Under the pieces are notes generated by a model. The model did not search any database, was not told the origin of the DNA, and saw only the letters and a program-made list of their open reading frames with translations. Source: Halictus rubicundus (taxonomy: Eukaryota > Arthropoda > Insecta > Hymenoptera > Halictidae). From it: DNA of 64,000 nucleotides. Every line of letters begins with the position of its first letter. The first letter of the stretch is position 1. Shown here piece after piece: positions 10,401 through 22,926 of this stretch. The position numbers and the translations under genes were made by a program. The DNA lies in assembly GCF_050948215.1 (NCBI RefSeq), contig NC_135163.1, forward strand, positions 4,650,001 to 4,714,000, written 5' to 3'.

Positions 10401-11452
10401 CTGTCAAAAATATAATTTAAAAATTTTTTGAAAACTCCCTCGTCAAAGTGTCGCTTATAATTCCTGCGAAAAGGGACACTGAATATTGGGCAATTTATAA
10501 GGGCCGGGGGTACAACATCCGACTACCCTTTAAACAATTTCCCCCTGAACCTATACTCTCTTCGATCTAAATCCATTCAATACGCGTCACGGAAATTTAT
10601 AGTCGAAGAATCGCTCTGTTATCGCGTCGTACGTGCGAAATTAGCAAAAAAAAAAGAAAAAAATAATGTTATCAGGCTTGCGCAGCTTAGACAATTAACC
10701 AGTCGCCCGGGAAGCAGCACAACAAACATGTCTCGTAAACTGCATTTACGATGCCGTATATTTTGTCGAGTATATTCTAACAGAGGAATAACTTGGTTAT
10801 AGCCAGCCAAAATTTCCAACTTATTCATGAACGAAGTATCGGACAATGCTTGTTGGCAACGCCTCGACGAATTTCGAGCACGAGATTTCAATCGTAAAGA
10901 TGAATCTCACCATTCACCGTGAAACGATGTTGCCGCGCGTCCCTGCAATATGTAACACGCCGAGACAATCGATCCGCAAAGCCCTATAATTAATAACGAT
11001 GCAAGCAAATCCTTCCTCCCTCTCGTTCTCGAAACCTTTCGGATAATCGCCGGCGGGAATATCTTTCTTTACTTTCATTTTATTTCGTGTTTATAACTTT
11101 TTATTTCGCGTATTTAGTCGTGGACCGGAGAGGTACACTCCTGTGCATAACTATACCGATGTCCGGTATTTTTCGGAACGTTGGAAAAATAATCCAGCAA
11201 AAACCAATTACACGATAAATAACAAACCTCGCGTACGGAAGTACAATGAAAAGCGAGAATCGTTTTGGAATCGGTGCAAAACTCTGTAGCAATATCTTCA
11301 TTTTTAATAAACTTCGAGGATTTTAGAAATGTATTTTTGTTGAATGAAAATAATTGTTAGAAGTTTATATTATGCCGCGACAGTTACCTTAGTGAGGAAG
11401 GGCGAGGCACAATTTTGACAATTACGGAAGACGAGGTCGGAATTCGCGAAAA

Positions 11453-11651
11453 TACAGTGTTTTCTCGATATTTGTCGTCAACACGAGTCTTGCCAGCGAC
11501 ATATATCGTCCAGGAGATACTACTGTTTTTTTATCCACGCTGAACGTCGTATTCGACCCATATTATCACGGGGTATACCCCGAGGTAGTAGGGATAGTTC
11601 TACGACTGTTACCAACCAGGCATTCGCGACATATATCGAGAAAAGACTGTA
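11453..11651 (+). mobile_element. Family A element, full length
   Basis: 199 bp including the terminal TA dinucleotides. Left end TACAGTGTTTTCTCGATATT, right end GACATATATCGAG then AAAAGACTGTA. The centre carries the perfect 14-bp palindrome CGGGGTATACCCCG at 11569-11582. No open frame. Confidence 0.9.
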
Positions 11652-13490
11652 GTGCAGATGCACTTCTACCTACACTTCTGTGTATTTAAAATCTATTGAA
11701 AATTTTAATGGTGCTATAGCCATGCTCCACAACGTATTTTAACAGAAGGTTTCGCGGGTTCATAAGGTTACGCGGGCTCCGCACAAAGCGTCATTATTTA
11801 AGAAACGGGCCTGTGGCGGTATCGACGTTTGCGAGCGTATCTAGAAGAATGTCGGCACGATGAGAATGGGACTAGTAAATAAATGGAATTTCCGATGGGA
11901 CGCGGTCGGCCGGTTGAATATTTTCGCAGGTGACGAAACAAAAGGGTTCGATGAAATATAGTTCGCGTGAATAGCGAGTCGCGGTAGCAATCGATAGCTT
12001 GGAAATCCCTATAACGACGCCAGTGTTAAAAAATGTGACGATAAAGGGGTTCGTTAAAAGGGCGACCAACTTCTCTTTTAAGGGACCCGGTAGCGAAATT
12101 TTTTCCGGGAGGGACAAAAAATGGTGGCGATTCGAGAGTCGTGATTCGTTGATACCCAGGAGCTACGGTTTTGCTGGATGAAAACGAAAAAAAAAGAAAA
12201 AAAAAAAGAAACGAGGCTTGATAAACCGCAGAGCTGGTCACTGTCAGGGATCGGAAGAGCCCGTGCGGTGTTTTGCCGGTGTTTCCGATTCCTCGGCGAC
12301 GATAAGAAATTTATCGGCGATTTGCTCGTGGTGGGAGATTTACGGGCGATTTTTCTTTGGTTAGGTCAATTTGTAGCTTCACACGGCGACTGCGAATTAG
12401 TTTCCTCGGGAACACGGATCGATGGGAGTGAGCGGGAAGGACAAGTGTGATCACTGGACCGGGGATCATCGTTTATTTATACTCTGCTGGACACGTGGAA
12501 CGCGCAACAGCATAATTCCCGTAGAAACTGCATCGAACTTTTGCCTTCCACGTAAATATCCTAAAGTGAAAATATCAATTTGTTAGGTCGATGCAAAAAG
12601 AATTCTGACTGTGAAGCGTCACTGACAAAGTGACACTTAAAACAAAGTGCGATTATTAGCCTTCTCTCATTGTTTATTTACAGTGTAGTAGACACACAGA
12701 ATGGAAAGCAGCAAATTTCTTTGGAATCCCTGCCGAAATTTTTACGTTTCATGACTAAGTAAAAATTAACTAGTCAACGATTTTATAATTGATTGCAGTT
12801 CCCTACCTTATTGATAAATGCAAGGAAAATATAATCCAATAATCCTCCAATAATCATTTCGTATGAATGCATCTTTATAATTTCAATAACTTCAAAATTT
12901 CAATAACTAATTTCAGTAACTTATAATTTGAATAATTTCAATAACTGTGGCATGAAAGTTCTGAAACCAGTAATTCGTTCAGCGATGGTAAATTTAGTGT
13001 CAAGACGTCGCGTCATCGAATTAAAAAAGGTTTCACGAACATTTAAAGATTTCATATAGTCGCTGGCACACAAAGTGTGCATACAGGAGGAGTCTCTCAC
13101 CATTTCAAGACCCGCATAACCGCCACCTGTTTAAACTGAGCCACGACGCTTCGGCATTGCATTTGTAAAACGTAGAACTATAAGGAAACGCAAAATAATT
13201 CTACTTTTTGGAACGGTCTCCGTCGGGAGCCTCCTGAAGGCTTTCTCGTACCTTTGCGCAGACAGATATGAATTGCATAGGACGCGTTCTACAAAAGTGC
13301 CGAGCTCTCCTCGAGACCGAGTCGTGACAAAAGGAAAATCGTCGTTCCGTTTCCTCTTCGTTCCTATTCGCACTAAGTTTCCATTTTTCGAGAACTGTTT
13401 TTTCCTCAATTGCGCAAAACGGAGGCGTCGGCACGGTGCACGGTGGGCCGATAAAATTCACATCTCTGTTAATTGTACATTATTAATCAC
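11652..13490. other. Unassigned non-coding DNA
   Basis: Contains an A-rich run near 12185-12210 and short TAATTTCAATAACT repetitions at 12880-12945. Open frames on both strands at 11.87-12.45 and 13.13-13.55 kb overlap each other antiparallel and resemble no known family. Confidence 0.5.
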
Positions 13491-13924
13491 TAGACTACGG
13501 ATTTTATGCATTTATGACGAAAATGAGCACAATTTAACACGTTGAATGTCACACGTTACCTATACGTGGGTGACGGAATTATTTGTCCAGGTTTTAAAAT
13601 GAATTTTTACGTTGATATATTGATTGTACCAAATTTGATCAGGATCTGTAACATGCAAGAAAGTTGGAGGACTACTCAATATCATACATTTCATTTTTTT
13701 CAATTTTTATTTCATTAAATAACTTACTTTGATTTTATGGAATTTTTGCGGTTTCTAGTTTGGCGATCAAAGTGTTAAAGCAGTAGACATACTAAAAAGA
13801 TTTAAGGGCACCAGCGTATTGATTTCAGCTTAATAAAATACTTAAAAGAAGAAAGACATTTTTATTTCGCTCCTGTGACTTGTAATCAATGCAAATATTT
13901 TTTATTTTAAAGATCCGCAGTATA
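13491..13924 (+). mobile_element. Family B element, expanded copy
   Basis: Starts TAGACTACGGATTTTATGCA and ends AGATCCGCAGTATA. At 434 bp it is about twice the 4023-4245 copy, the extra sequence lying in the interior (about 13550-13800). The right part keeps TTTTTATTTCGCTCC. Confidence 0.7.
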
Positions 13925-14400
13925 TTAATTACAAACAGAACGGTTTCATTCGCCCTTAGGATAGTAGAATGTAATTATTATTATTTCAAACGAGTTCTTT
14001 GCTGGAATAAGAAACGACCCTTATGGAAACTAACCTTATAGAGATCCTATAGAAACTACCCTTATAGGGGATGTTTCAATCCGAGAAATAAAAATTGCAT
14101 CGTACAATTGTGTGCGTCATTAATTACGAACAGAACGGTTTTAGTCGTTTTTAGGATAGTAAAATCTTATTATAGTATTGCTAATATAATTTTATTTTGA
14201 ACCCTATAGAAACTACCCTCACAGGGGGTGTTTCAATCCCAGAAATAAAAACTGCATCGTACAATTGTGCGTCAATAATTACGAATAGAACGGTTTCAGT
14301 CGTTTTTAGGGTAGTAAAATCTAATTCTGGTATTTCTAATTTCCTCGACTGAGACACTGCCCTTACAGAACTACCCTAACACAGGATCTTTAAAATAAAT
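13925..14400 (+). repeat. Long-unit tandem repeat, about three copies
   Basis: Units starting near 13925, 14119 and 14276 share ATTACGAACAGAACGGTTT, TTTTTAGGATAGTAAAATCT, GAAACTACCCT and GGGGTGTTTCAATCC. Unit lengths are about 195 and 155 bp and the third is incomplete. An isolated fragment, AAACTACCCTCATAGGGGGT, lies at 14478-14497. The array starts directly at the right end of the family B element. Confidence 0.85.
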
Positions 14401-15576
14401 TGAAACTTTGTTAGCTGACTTCCAATGTGATTTTCAGCAGTTTTCTATAATGACAAACTATCTTTATAAAACTACCCTCATAGGGGGTGTTCCAGTGCAG
14501 TGATACAGTACGGTTTTTCAAGGTCTTATATTTTCTGAGATATCAAGGTGACCTTGAGTTTTCCAAACGACACCGTATATCTTATTATGAGGCAACGTAT
14601 GCCAACTGCATTGGTACCGTTAAGAGAAGCTTTTTGAAATAAATTCCACCGATTTTTAAAAACGCTCGACTTCACTATGCGGTGTCCGCAGCGTACGAAG
14701 AAAATGGTTGAATAGCGCGCGTGATTTAGGGAGATGCACGCGCAGAAAGCTGCGTCGCTGTGTTTGCATGCACGTCGGTGCGTGTTGCTGCTTAACGACG
14801 AGCCCGGAAACGGCGTGGAGCGTAATCTACTTAGGCGAAATTATTCGAGGCCGTGCATCTCAGAAGCTGCGCTATTGCGCCGCGACGACGCGGGCGGTGC
14901 CGACAATCGCTGACAATTTTCCGCGCGGAAACCGTAAAACAACGGCACGCGTAAGCGCGATATTAGACGGAGCGTTTGATTAACCAATCTGCTAAATAGT
15001 CGGCGAACCAATTAAATAACTTTCTTCGCATCGTTGCCTTGTTAACCGCTACCAAGATTTATCAACTTCCGGCAAAGTCGCCCGCGTTCCGGCTGAATAT
15101 TCATAGTTTATGAATATTAACCTTTGACAGGTCGGGGGTTTATTTTCGGCCGGCTTCCAAAGGCTTCGTCTAATTTCTAAACTTCCGATGACGAAAGGAG
15201 CTCGTCAGTTAATTAGAAGAGAAACACCGCCGAAGTACCCACCGATTTTCTCGAGGTAAACTAATATCGGGAGCCTCTTGTCTTATAAATTTCGAAACTT
15301 TTTCGGAAGATATTCATCGACCGGAGAATGTACGTTACACTAATTTTTCTTGAAAAATCAACATGAATCTTAACTGTTCCATCGCACCGCATGATGTCAC
15401 CGAAGATTCCACACGCGGATCACAGAAATTGGATTCGGTATTGCGCAAGCATCACCTGATCTTCCGATAATTATACTAATGGCTGACTAAATTTGGTACT
15501 TATCGCGGATGACAATTTGGACATTCTAAAATTGTACTACTCGTATTTTCTAACGAAAGACTCGATCCTACAATGC
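14401..15576. other. Unassigned non-coding DNA, partly CpG-rich
   Basis: 14690-14980 is CpG-rich and carries a 91-codon open frame with cysteine- and arginine-rich composition that I cannot relate to any family. At 14543-14565 there is CAAGGTGACCTTG, a 13-bp near-palindrome of nuclear-receptor type. Nothing else recognised. Confidence 0.45.
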
Positions 15577-15865
15577 GATATATAAAGCCTCAATTACAGT
15601 GATCTTACAATTAGACGATGTTAATGAAATCTGTTTCCAATAAATTAAAACGTACATTGGAAGAGAATCCCGGAGATCAAAATTCTCGAAATTACTAACA
15701 TTCTTGCCACAAACTGTGTTAATAAAATAAAGTAGTACAACGCGAATAGTATCTCAAATGACATACAAAGCCTTCGTCACAGTGATCTTACAATTAGACT
15801 ATGTTAATGAAATCTATTTCCAATAAATTAAAACGTACATTGGAAGAGAATCCCGGAGATCAAAA
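15577..15865 (+). repeat. Tandem duplication, 184-bp offset
   Basis: Copy 1 (15577-15682) and copy 2 (15761-15865) are near-identical across GTGATCTTACAATTAGAC, TTAATGAAATCT and GGAAGAGAATCCCGGAGATC. A weaker third partial unit (CGAATAGTATTTCAAATGA) follows at 15891-15910. Confidence 0.9.
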
Positions 15866-17189
15866 ACGTTAATGAAATCGATTAATAGCACACGAATAGT
15901 ATTTCAAATGAAACGATTCTCGGCACAATTGTCAACCCGGTGCTTGTAATTTTGCTGTCGACGGGACATAGAGCCTAATTATGAAAACAGTGTTTCCCCG
16001 AAATCATAAACTAAAGTTTAAAAAATATTTTCCTACACTTTTTACAACTCTTAATTCCTCGAATTCTCATAAACGTTCAAAATTGGCCTTCTTCGACTTC
16101 AACGACCGGCCACTCTCACGCTCCTCGAAATTATTGAACAATTCTACGCTACTTCAAAGGTAATATATTTTCATTCAACTTGCCGCTAAGTTTTGTTTTC
16201 ATTCACTCGAACACGAACTCCGTACGAACATTTGATATTTCTAAAAAACAAAAAAAACCTAGTATAACAGATCCGTGTGCAAGGACGGTTCTCCGCCGGT
16301 ATCGACGAAAGTAATCTTGATCCCCCGATAATGATACCTGTGGCAGAGCCACGCTTAATGAGGCGGGGTAAATTAATACCCTTCTATTTAATTTCCCGAG
16401 GGATGCAAACCCGTCTTACCGATACAGGTGGCGGCGTTAGGGGTCGGGGGTTGGGGGTGGTCTATTCTCGAGGAAGCAAAGAACGGAATGGCGAAGAAAG
16501 CGACGCGGAAGCAGAAAGATCGCGAGTATGTCGGCGGAAAGGAGTGGCCAATTATCGCGGTTGGCGGTCTCTTATTGAGAGACACGGAACGATCCGTCCC
16601 CGAGAATGGACCCGCCATTCGGAAAATTGATCGGAATCCTCTTCTATATTTTCCCGCGGACGCTAGCTGGATGGCGGGGCTCGGAGACGCGGTCGGCCAT
16701 TCGAGGCGCATTATTACATTCGAATAACAGCATTACAAACACCCGAGGCCACTCGCGCCGAGCCCGCGAACATTTCTCGGCGCGACCCTTTGTGCCGGCA
16801 AAGAAAGGCCGGAGATAAAGATATATTTCCCCTGTTGGATAACGAGCCAGCCCCAGCCGGGGGGCATTGTAGTCGACCGAAAAGACCGTGTACAAAGTGT
16901 AGACATTCCACGATGGAAATGCCACGCCGAGCCGAGCCGAGCCGAGCCGAGCCGAGTCGGTCGGAAAGAGTCGAGGTCGCGGTAACGAAGCAGGTTTGTC
17001 AACGGGTCCCTACAAATTCCACAGAGAAAAAAAAAAGATGAAAGAAAAGAAAACAACAATTACGCGTACCGGGTAATTCTAATCCGGCATCATCAAGTAC
17101 AAACACTGTTTAGAAGCGCGTGCCTTGAATGTTTTTTTTTTTGGAGCGGTTTGCTCTTCGTTTGACCTTTACGCGGCCGTGCAACCATG
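15866..17189. other. Unassigned DNA, CpG-rich in its right half
   Basis: 16270-17020 is GC- and CpG-rich with open frames up to 117 codons on both strands. These overlap in every frame, which is expected from base composition. Includes the GCCGA pentanucleotide run. No supported exon. Confidence 0.5.
16926..16956 (+). repeat. (GCCGA)6 pentanucleotide repeat
   Basis: Six direct GCCGA units, the last slightly altered to GTCGG. Confidence 0.93.
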
Positions 17190-17275
17190 TACAGTGTTTA
17201 CTCGATATGTGTCCCGGTGTGAGCCGGGACTTTTATCGGCTAGGTATTTGGGACGTGTATAGAGTAAACACTGTA
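17190..17275 (+). mobile_element. Family A element, 86-bp internally deleted form
   Basis: TACAGTGTTTACTCGATATG at the left, AGAGTAAACACTGTA at the right, with almost all of the middle missing. Both ends and the TA borders are intact, so this is the minimal form seen in the window. Confidence 0.9.
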
Positions 17276-17382
17276 TTGACTAAAGCGGTCACACGTAGAA
17301 TTTTTGGGGGTGGGGAAAGTTTTGAGTAGTGGGGATGGGATTTGTGCCAGTTACCCCCACTATTTGCACGTTGACGAGACTA

Positions 17383-17509
17383 TTGTCGATATTTGTCAAC
17401 AACACGGGTCTATCCAGGGACATATATCGGTTATGTTTCATTCCTCAGGGATTCCTTCTGGGACTCTTATCGGCTAGGTATTTGGGACATATATCGAGTA
17501 AAGACTGTA
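17383..17509 (+). mobile_element. Family A element, internally deleted
   Basis: Left half (CGATATTTGTCAACAACACG, GACATATATCGG) joins directly to the right half (TTTTATCGGCTAGG-like, then GACATATATCGAGTAAAGAC). The left terminus is decayed. Lies 107 bp after the previous copy in the same orientation. Confidence 0.85.
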
Positions 17510-17606
17510 TACACTTGAATTGAATTAAGAAATTATTGTTTCCTGACAAAATTTGTTAGAGTTGCGATAAGAATGTCGAAAATGTTTTAAAGCATACAAT
17601 ATGGAA

Positions 17607-17823
17607 TACAATCTTTTCTCGATATATGTCACAAATATCTGGCCGATAACAGACAGAACTATCCCCATTGTTGCGTCTCTTAGTCTCACACTATTTATAT
17701 GTTTACTGTATCACGTATTATGTTACCTATTATGTTAGGTACGGCGTGGAACAAAGAATCTCCTGGACGATCTATGTCCCCGGGTAGACCCGTGTGGTGG
17801 ACATATATCGAGAAACAACTCTA
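17607..17823 (-). mobile_element. Family A element, full length, minus
   Basis: 217 bp, from TACAATCTTTTCTCGATATA to GAGAAACAACTCTA, with terminal bases diverged from the family norm. About 60 bp of unique sequence (TATGTTACCTATTATGTTAG and neighbours) replaces the usual palindromic centre. With the two preceding copies it makes a cluster of three in 634 bp. Confidence 0.82.
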
Positions 17824-20374
17824 CATCGTCCGTAACACAATCGATAACCATCGCAACGGATGTCTGAACTGTATGTGACAATATTCAGGACCACAATTTC
17901 TACAATTGTTTATTTGAACCTTATTAGACTGTATTAATTTAACTTGGTAGTTTAGCAGGGTTCGGTCACACTGAAAGGATCGAGATTTACCTGCAATGGG
18001 TCCGAAAAATTGTTGAACACTGTAATTCCCATTCTCGGAAAATTGTCAATATGTACAGGTGTAAAGTTCTACCTGTAAACATTGAATCATGCTAAAAGGC
18101 TTTCTGGTCTACTTAATATTTTGAACCTATGAAAATTAATGGTACCTGAGTGCTATTGTATTTATGGAATTTATTTGAATGAATCTTTAACGACGAATTT
18201 TTCGCTATATTGTGTTGGTTCAGCTTACGTATTATTGCCATAAGAAACAAATGAACCCGAGTATTGAATAATATCGAGTGGTTCGTGTGGTTGTAGTATT
18301 AAAATAATCAGTGGAGATATTAGGAATACCCGAAATGATTCCCTCTCACCGTATTCATTCGACAAGCCCGCTCGATACGTATTACTTAACCGCCCGACCC
18401 ACGGCAACGAATTATATTATTAACATAAATTCTGGGAATTTCTGGCCGTATATGCAAATTTCGTATGACCACCAACTATCCGAAATTTCCGCTTACTGAA
18501 ACCGAATCCTATTATGCCGACAGAGCACGATTCTCTAGTACACAAAGCCACAGCCCAACGCCTCTATATCATAATGGACGAATTTCTCTCGCGGCACCAT
18601 ATTCGCGCGACTTATGGCAACTTTTATATAATCACTTATTAAATAATGTTCCGTACGTGTACTACGAGAAAAGCGGTGTATTACGCGTGGTTGAAACAAA
18701 TCTGTAATACATTTTTGTACTGTTCTATAATTGTGTTTTTCTGACAAATATTTAGAATATTATTTTCAATAGAAGCAAAACAAGTTAGTGTCGATACCTT
18801 TGTAACTATCGCGGAATTGAACACTCGGTGGTCCTCCACTGGTCTCCAAGGGCCATCAACAGCTTTCATGGATTCCCCTAGTTACCCCCCGGGTATCACG
18901 CACCCCTGGACCCTCCTATTTGTTTTGTTCCATCGAAAACGAATGATCCATTCCCCTGAAACTACACGGGATCGATTAGCTGTGGCCCATTGTCCCCGAT
19001 TCTCCTTTCAACTCCCTTATTAATGATTAGCTACGAATTGATTTTTTTAAATTTACAAATGTTAATAAATTAAGCGGTGAATGGTGTATAACCTCACATA
19101 AAAAGAGTTTTCGATATGCAACATTTCCTAGTTCCTGCACATCTTATAAAAAAGCCATAGAGGACCGGTGATGACGTAATAGTTGAGGTCTCGAAGTCGA
19201 GCATCATCCACTCTGGTTGAGAAATTCTGAAGGTTAAGAAATTCTCGACAGGTTCAAGAGGCGTTTTCCCTAATTTCATCATCAGAGATGATATTTTTGT
19301 ACATGCGTACGAAAGCTACATACATACTTACATACTTACATAATTTTATAAAAATCTATTAAGCTATTTCCGGAGATACCTTGAACACGAGGAATAAGTA
19401 GCCTTGAACCAAATGCATTCGCAGTTTACAAGATGATTTCATTTATCTAAACGCTCGAAATAAACTTCAAAATCAATTTCCGGAATTTCAAAAAATTCTT
19501 TGTGCTAAAGCTCGACCTACAGTGCAGATGGCAAAGGGTGACAAAATTTTCTCATAAACGAAAAACTCTATCCACAAAAATGACTGTTCTTTCAGTTTTA
19601 AACAGCCAACAATTATTTTACAAATAATTATTTTGGAATTATTTTGAAGAGTAGAATATATTCTAGTTGCCAGTAGATAATGAATAAATGTTGAAGAGAG
19701 GAATGGGAATGAATTTGTACGTCAAATATATATGGCCCAATCGTGTACCACTTCTGTCGGTAATTCAGTAAGATAATAATACTTGAGCACACTATTGACT
19801 AATTCTCCTAAGTACATATATCAAGTCTGATCCCTCTGCTATAGAGACACAAATTTGCATAGGACCCAAGATGCACCCTCGCGCAAGGAAACGCGATATG
19901 CGGCGACCAATGCGTCTATGTCCCCGCGAGTATACGTGTTCGCAGACCAAAACTATGTTTACTGTCAGCCGCTCCCTAAACGATACGTTTACCAGACTTT
20001 TAATACTATCGGCAAACAATTCGTCTCCGTTGTTTTCGATTTCATGGGAAAATTGTTTCAGACGACGTTGCATTCTTTTAAAGGACAGACGGAACTTCTC
20101 CAATATTATATTTCAAAAAATTTCAATTGGAATACTTTTTTTTCTACAATTACGTTCATTTATAAGCGCATTAACATTTAAATCATTAGCGACTGCAAGG
20201 TGTTTTATGAAATTCATATTACATTAATATTGATTTTTAAAGTTCGTTGCTTCGTGGCCTCAGCCATAGAAGGCAATAGTATTTAAAATTTTATTGTTAA
20301 AACTTGAAGCGACATTCGTTTTATACATAACCTTAAATATCCTTAACCTTGATCTGTTGTGTAGTTTGTTGGAA
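17824..20374. other. Unassigned non-coding DNA
   Basis: AT-rich with no recognisable gene. A short CATACTTA run lies at 19319-19342. Antiparallel open frames at 19.79-20.23 kb do not resemble known proteins. Confidence 0.5.
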
Positions 20375-20564
20375 AACGTTTTCTCGATATATGTCAACAA
20401 CACGGGTCTTGCCAGCGACATATATCGTGTAGGAGATACTATTCTTTGATCCACGCTGAACGTAGTAGTAGCCTCCCCCCTTAAGGCATACCCCGCGGTA
20501 GTGGGGATAGTTCTGCGACTATTATCATGCAGGTATTTGCGACATATATCGAAAAAAGACTGTA
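20375..20564 (+). mobile_element. Family A element, nearly full length
   Basis: About 190 bp. Left terminus slightly decayed (ACGTTTTCTCGATATATG). Contains CCCCGCGGTAGTGGGG and ends GACATATATCGAAAAAAGAC then TGTA. Confidence 0.87.
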
Positions 20565-22926
20565 TACCGCTAGCCGCAGTGAAATCAATAAATTCGAGCA
20601 TCGTGCCGTAATTAAGTTTCCGGTAGAAGAAAATTTTAACGCCTACGGAAAGTTTGAATGAAATGTATAATTTTCCATAGGTTTCTGTACGGTACAGAAA
20701 TGCTTTGCAATTAATAATTTGCTACTAGAAATCTATACTAATTGAGAAGGATCATGAGCATCGGTATCGAACATCTCTGGTGTGTGGCGCGCATCCGACC
20801 TGACCCGGCCCGACCCGGCCCGCGCCGTCTCAGTCCGGCGTGATTAAAGTTATCGGCGACAATGAAACGCGGGGGCTTCGCGAACTAACAACTAATTACG
20901 CCGAGTTGCCCGGAGGTATTACGTATTCGGGAGTTCCGTGTGTCCATCGGGGATTCGAATTTCATAAAGGGACGCTATTCCATATTCAAAAGCCGGTGTA
21001 TCGTATTGTCGCGGCTTCTAATGGAGTCGACGCGACCCGACGCGAGACGCCGCGCCGCGCCGCGCCGCGCCGGGTGGCTACCCTCCGAGCAAGAATTCTG
21101 GCCCGCCCGCGTTTTAACGCGATTCTCGTCCGTGGCGCCAGAGTTTCGCGGCCGTCGTAATAAGCCGCCGCTAATTGCTTTAACCGGGGCCAGGGTCGAA
21201 CCGCTCGCTACTGTTTGTCGCCATGAATAACTGAGAATACGGTTTAATCGGCACTTGATTACTCAGGAATAATTATTCCAGCCGCGGCTTTGTACCGGCC
21301 TCCTGAAACTGTTTCATTTACACCAGTCGGAATCATTTTCCATTTGCGTGCGCTGCGCGATTAATTAAAAATGCCTTTTCCTTTGCATCAGAGCTGTTCA
21401 ACGTTTGCCCGTACGGGCAGCTATTTTCTTGCCCCGGGCATACACAGAACGGCGGGCAAGAACCCACGCCCACTGGGCCCGAAGCCACACCCCTGGGGAA
21501 TTAAGTCACGACCGGGGGCACTGAGTCACGCCCCTTTTGACACTAAGCCACGCCCCTTGTGACACGAAGCCACGCCCTTGGGGCACTAAGCCACACCCCT
21601 TGAGCACTAGCCACGCCCCTGGGGCACTATTCCACGCCCAATGGGGTACTAGGCCACGCCTCCTGGAGCACTAAGTCACGCCTCCTGGAGCACTAAGCCG
21701 CGCCCCCAGCGGGCAGGGTACCGTGTACTTGTCACACGCGTTGTCACAGCTACGGGGCCCGCTACGGCTGTGCTACGGCCTACCCCCACTCCGCTGGCTC
21801 ACTTGCCCCTAGCTTTGCCCGCAGCTGCGCACAGTATCGTCAGATGAGAAGAGGGAGCACGAATGGAGGGGAAGAAGGTGGAGGAATAGCGCGGGAGAGG
21901 GGGGAATTAGAGTGGGGGGACAAGTCTTGATCTGGCAACTATTCGCCCTTGCCCGCTAATATTAATGTTGCGCATCTCTGCTTCTCATACAGTTACGATA
22001 ATGTTACAGTGTCAACGCGTTGCTAAGCTATATTAAACGTAGGATCAGAACACTCTTTCAACTTTCACGGACGAGGACTTTGTCATTGATTTCTTTTCGA
22101 AAACATTTTCTTTTTTCTAGTTTGTTCAGTTTTGAAGCTACAGCCTGACCCACTCGCAGGTGACAGTCGGTGTTCGGTATGATTATCGGCGGACACTGCC
22201 ATTATCTGAGAATTAATTACGCTCGCAGGGCTGTTTGGTTTAACTGATAATCGATATCGGGCATAAATCAACGTTTAATCGTGTTAGATACGTTATTCCT
22301 TACTCGCAACAGGTTTGATCATAATTTAGGGATCTCGAGGCAGTGTTCTATCGACGCGGGGCTGGTTTCGTGGGAAACGTGAACGACAAAGCGAGTCGGA
22401 GGAGGGAAGGGGAAGGGACGGGAGCGAAATTAACGGGGTGGGCTCGCATCTACGGGCAGAAATCGGGGGAAGAATCGGAACTCCCGAAACGAGTCAATCG
22501 ACTAGGACTTGGTAACCCTAACTTCGACGCGCATTATCATGTCATCCCAAGTTTCGAATTCTCAGCTGAGCGTCAGACGAACGGGGAGAAGGAGGATCGT
22601 GTCGAGGAGACACGTCTCGCGACGGGCGCCTGGCCGACTGGCTCGGCGGTCAGGTGAATATTCATGAGGCGATCTCTGTGGCTTAAAGCACGGCTCGCGC
22701 GGCATATTGTCGGCCGTCTAGCGATTCGAGAGCTTGTCTGCGTCTCTTGGGCCACTGGGCTAAGATTCTGCGCGGAAACCTTCCCAAGAAATTGTTCTAC
22801 ATACGCCCCGCGACGAAACTATTATTTTGACAAGTTATACAAGTAATAAAGTCTCTAATATCATTGTTCATGTTATACAGTAACACTTTATTACGCCTCC
22901 CTTACAGCTACGGTTCAAAAAGAAGT
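20565..22926. other. Unassigned DNA, CpG-rich, with one minisatellite
   Basis: 20790-21190 is strongly CpG-rich, with CCCGGCCCGA words and a CGCGC run (21050-21071). 21460-21710 is a minisatellite. Open frames of 60-106 codons are composition-driven. No exon supported. Confidence 0.5.
21460..21710 (+). repeat. Minisatellite of ~21-bp units (AAGCCACGCCCCTGGGGCAC)
   Basis: Twelve units beginning near 21462, 21482, 21503, 21523, 21544, 21567, 21588, 21608, 21630, 21651, 21673 and 21694. Each has CCACGCC or CCACACC followed by a C/T- or G-rich stretch and ACTA. The units are well preserved at the CACGCC core and variable elsewhere. Confidence 0.93.

Larger units (their letters stand above)
9132..11452. 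other. Unassigned non-coding DNA with minisatellite and a dispersed repeat
   Basis: Includes a short GATCC/GATAC run (about 9272-9312), the minisatellite at 9715-9910 and a dispersed repeat at 10165-10400. No exon or RNA gene recognised in the remainder. Confidence 0.5.
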
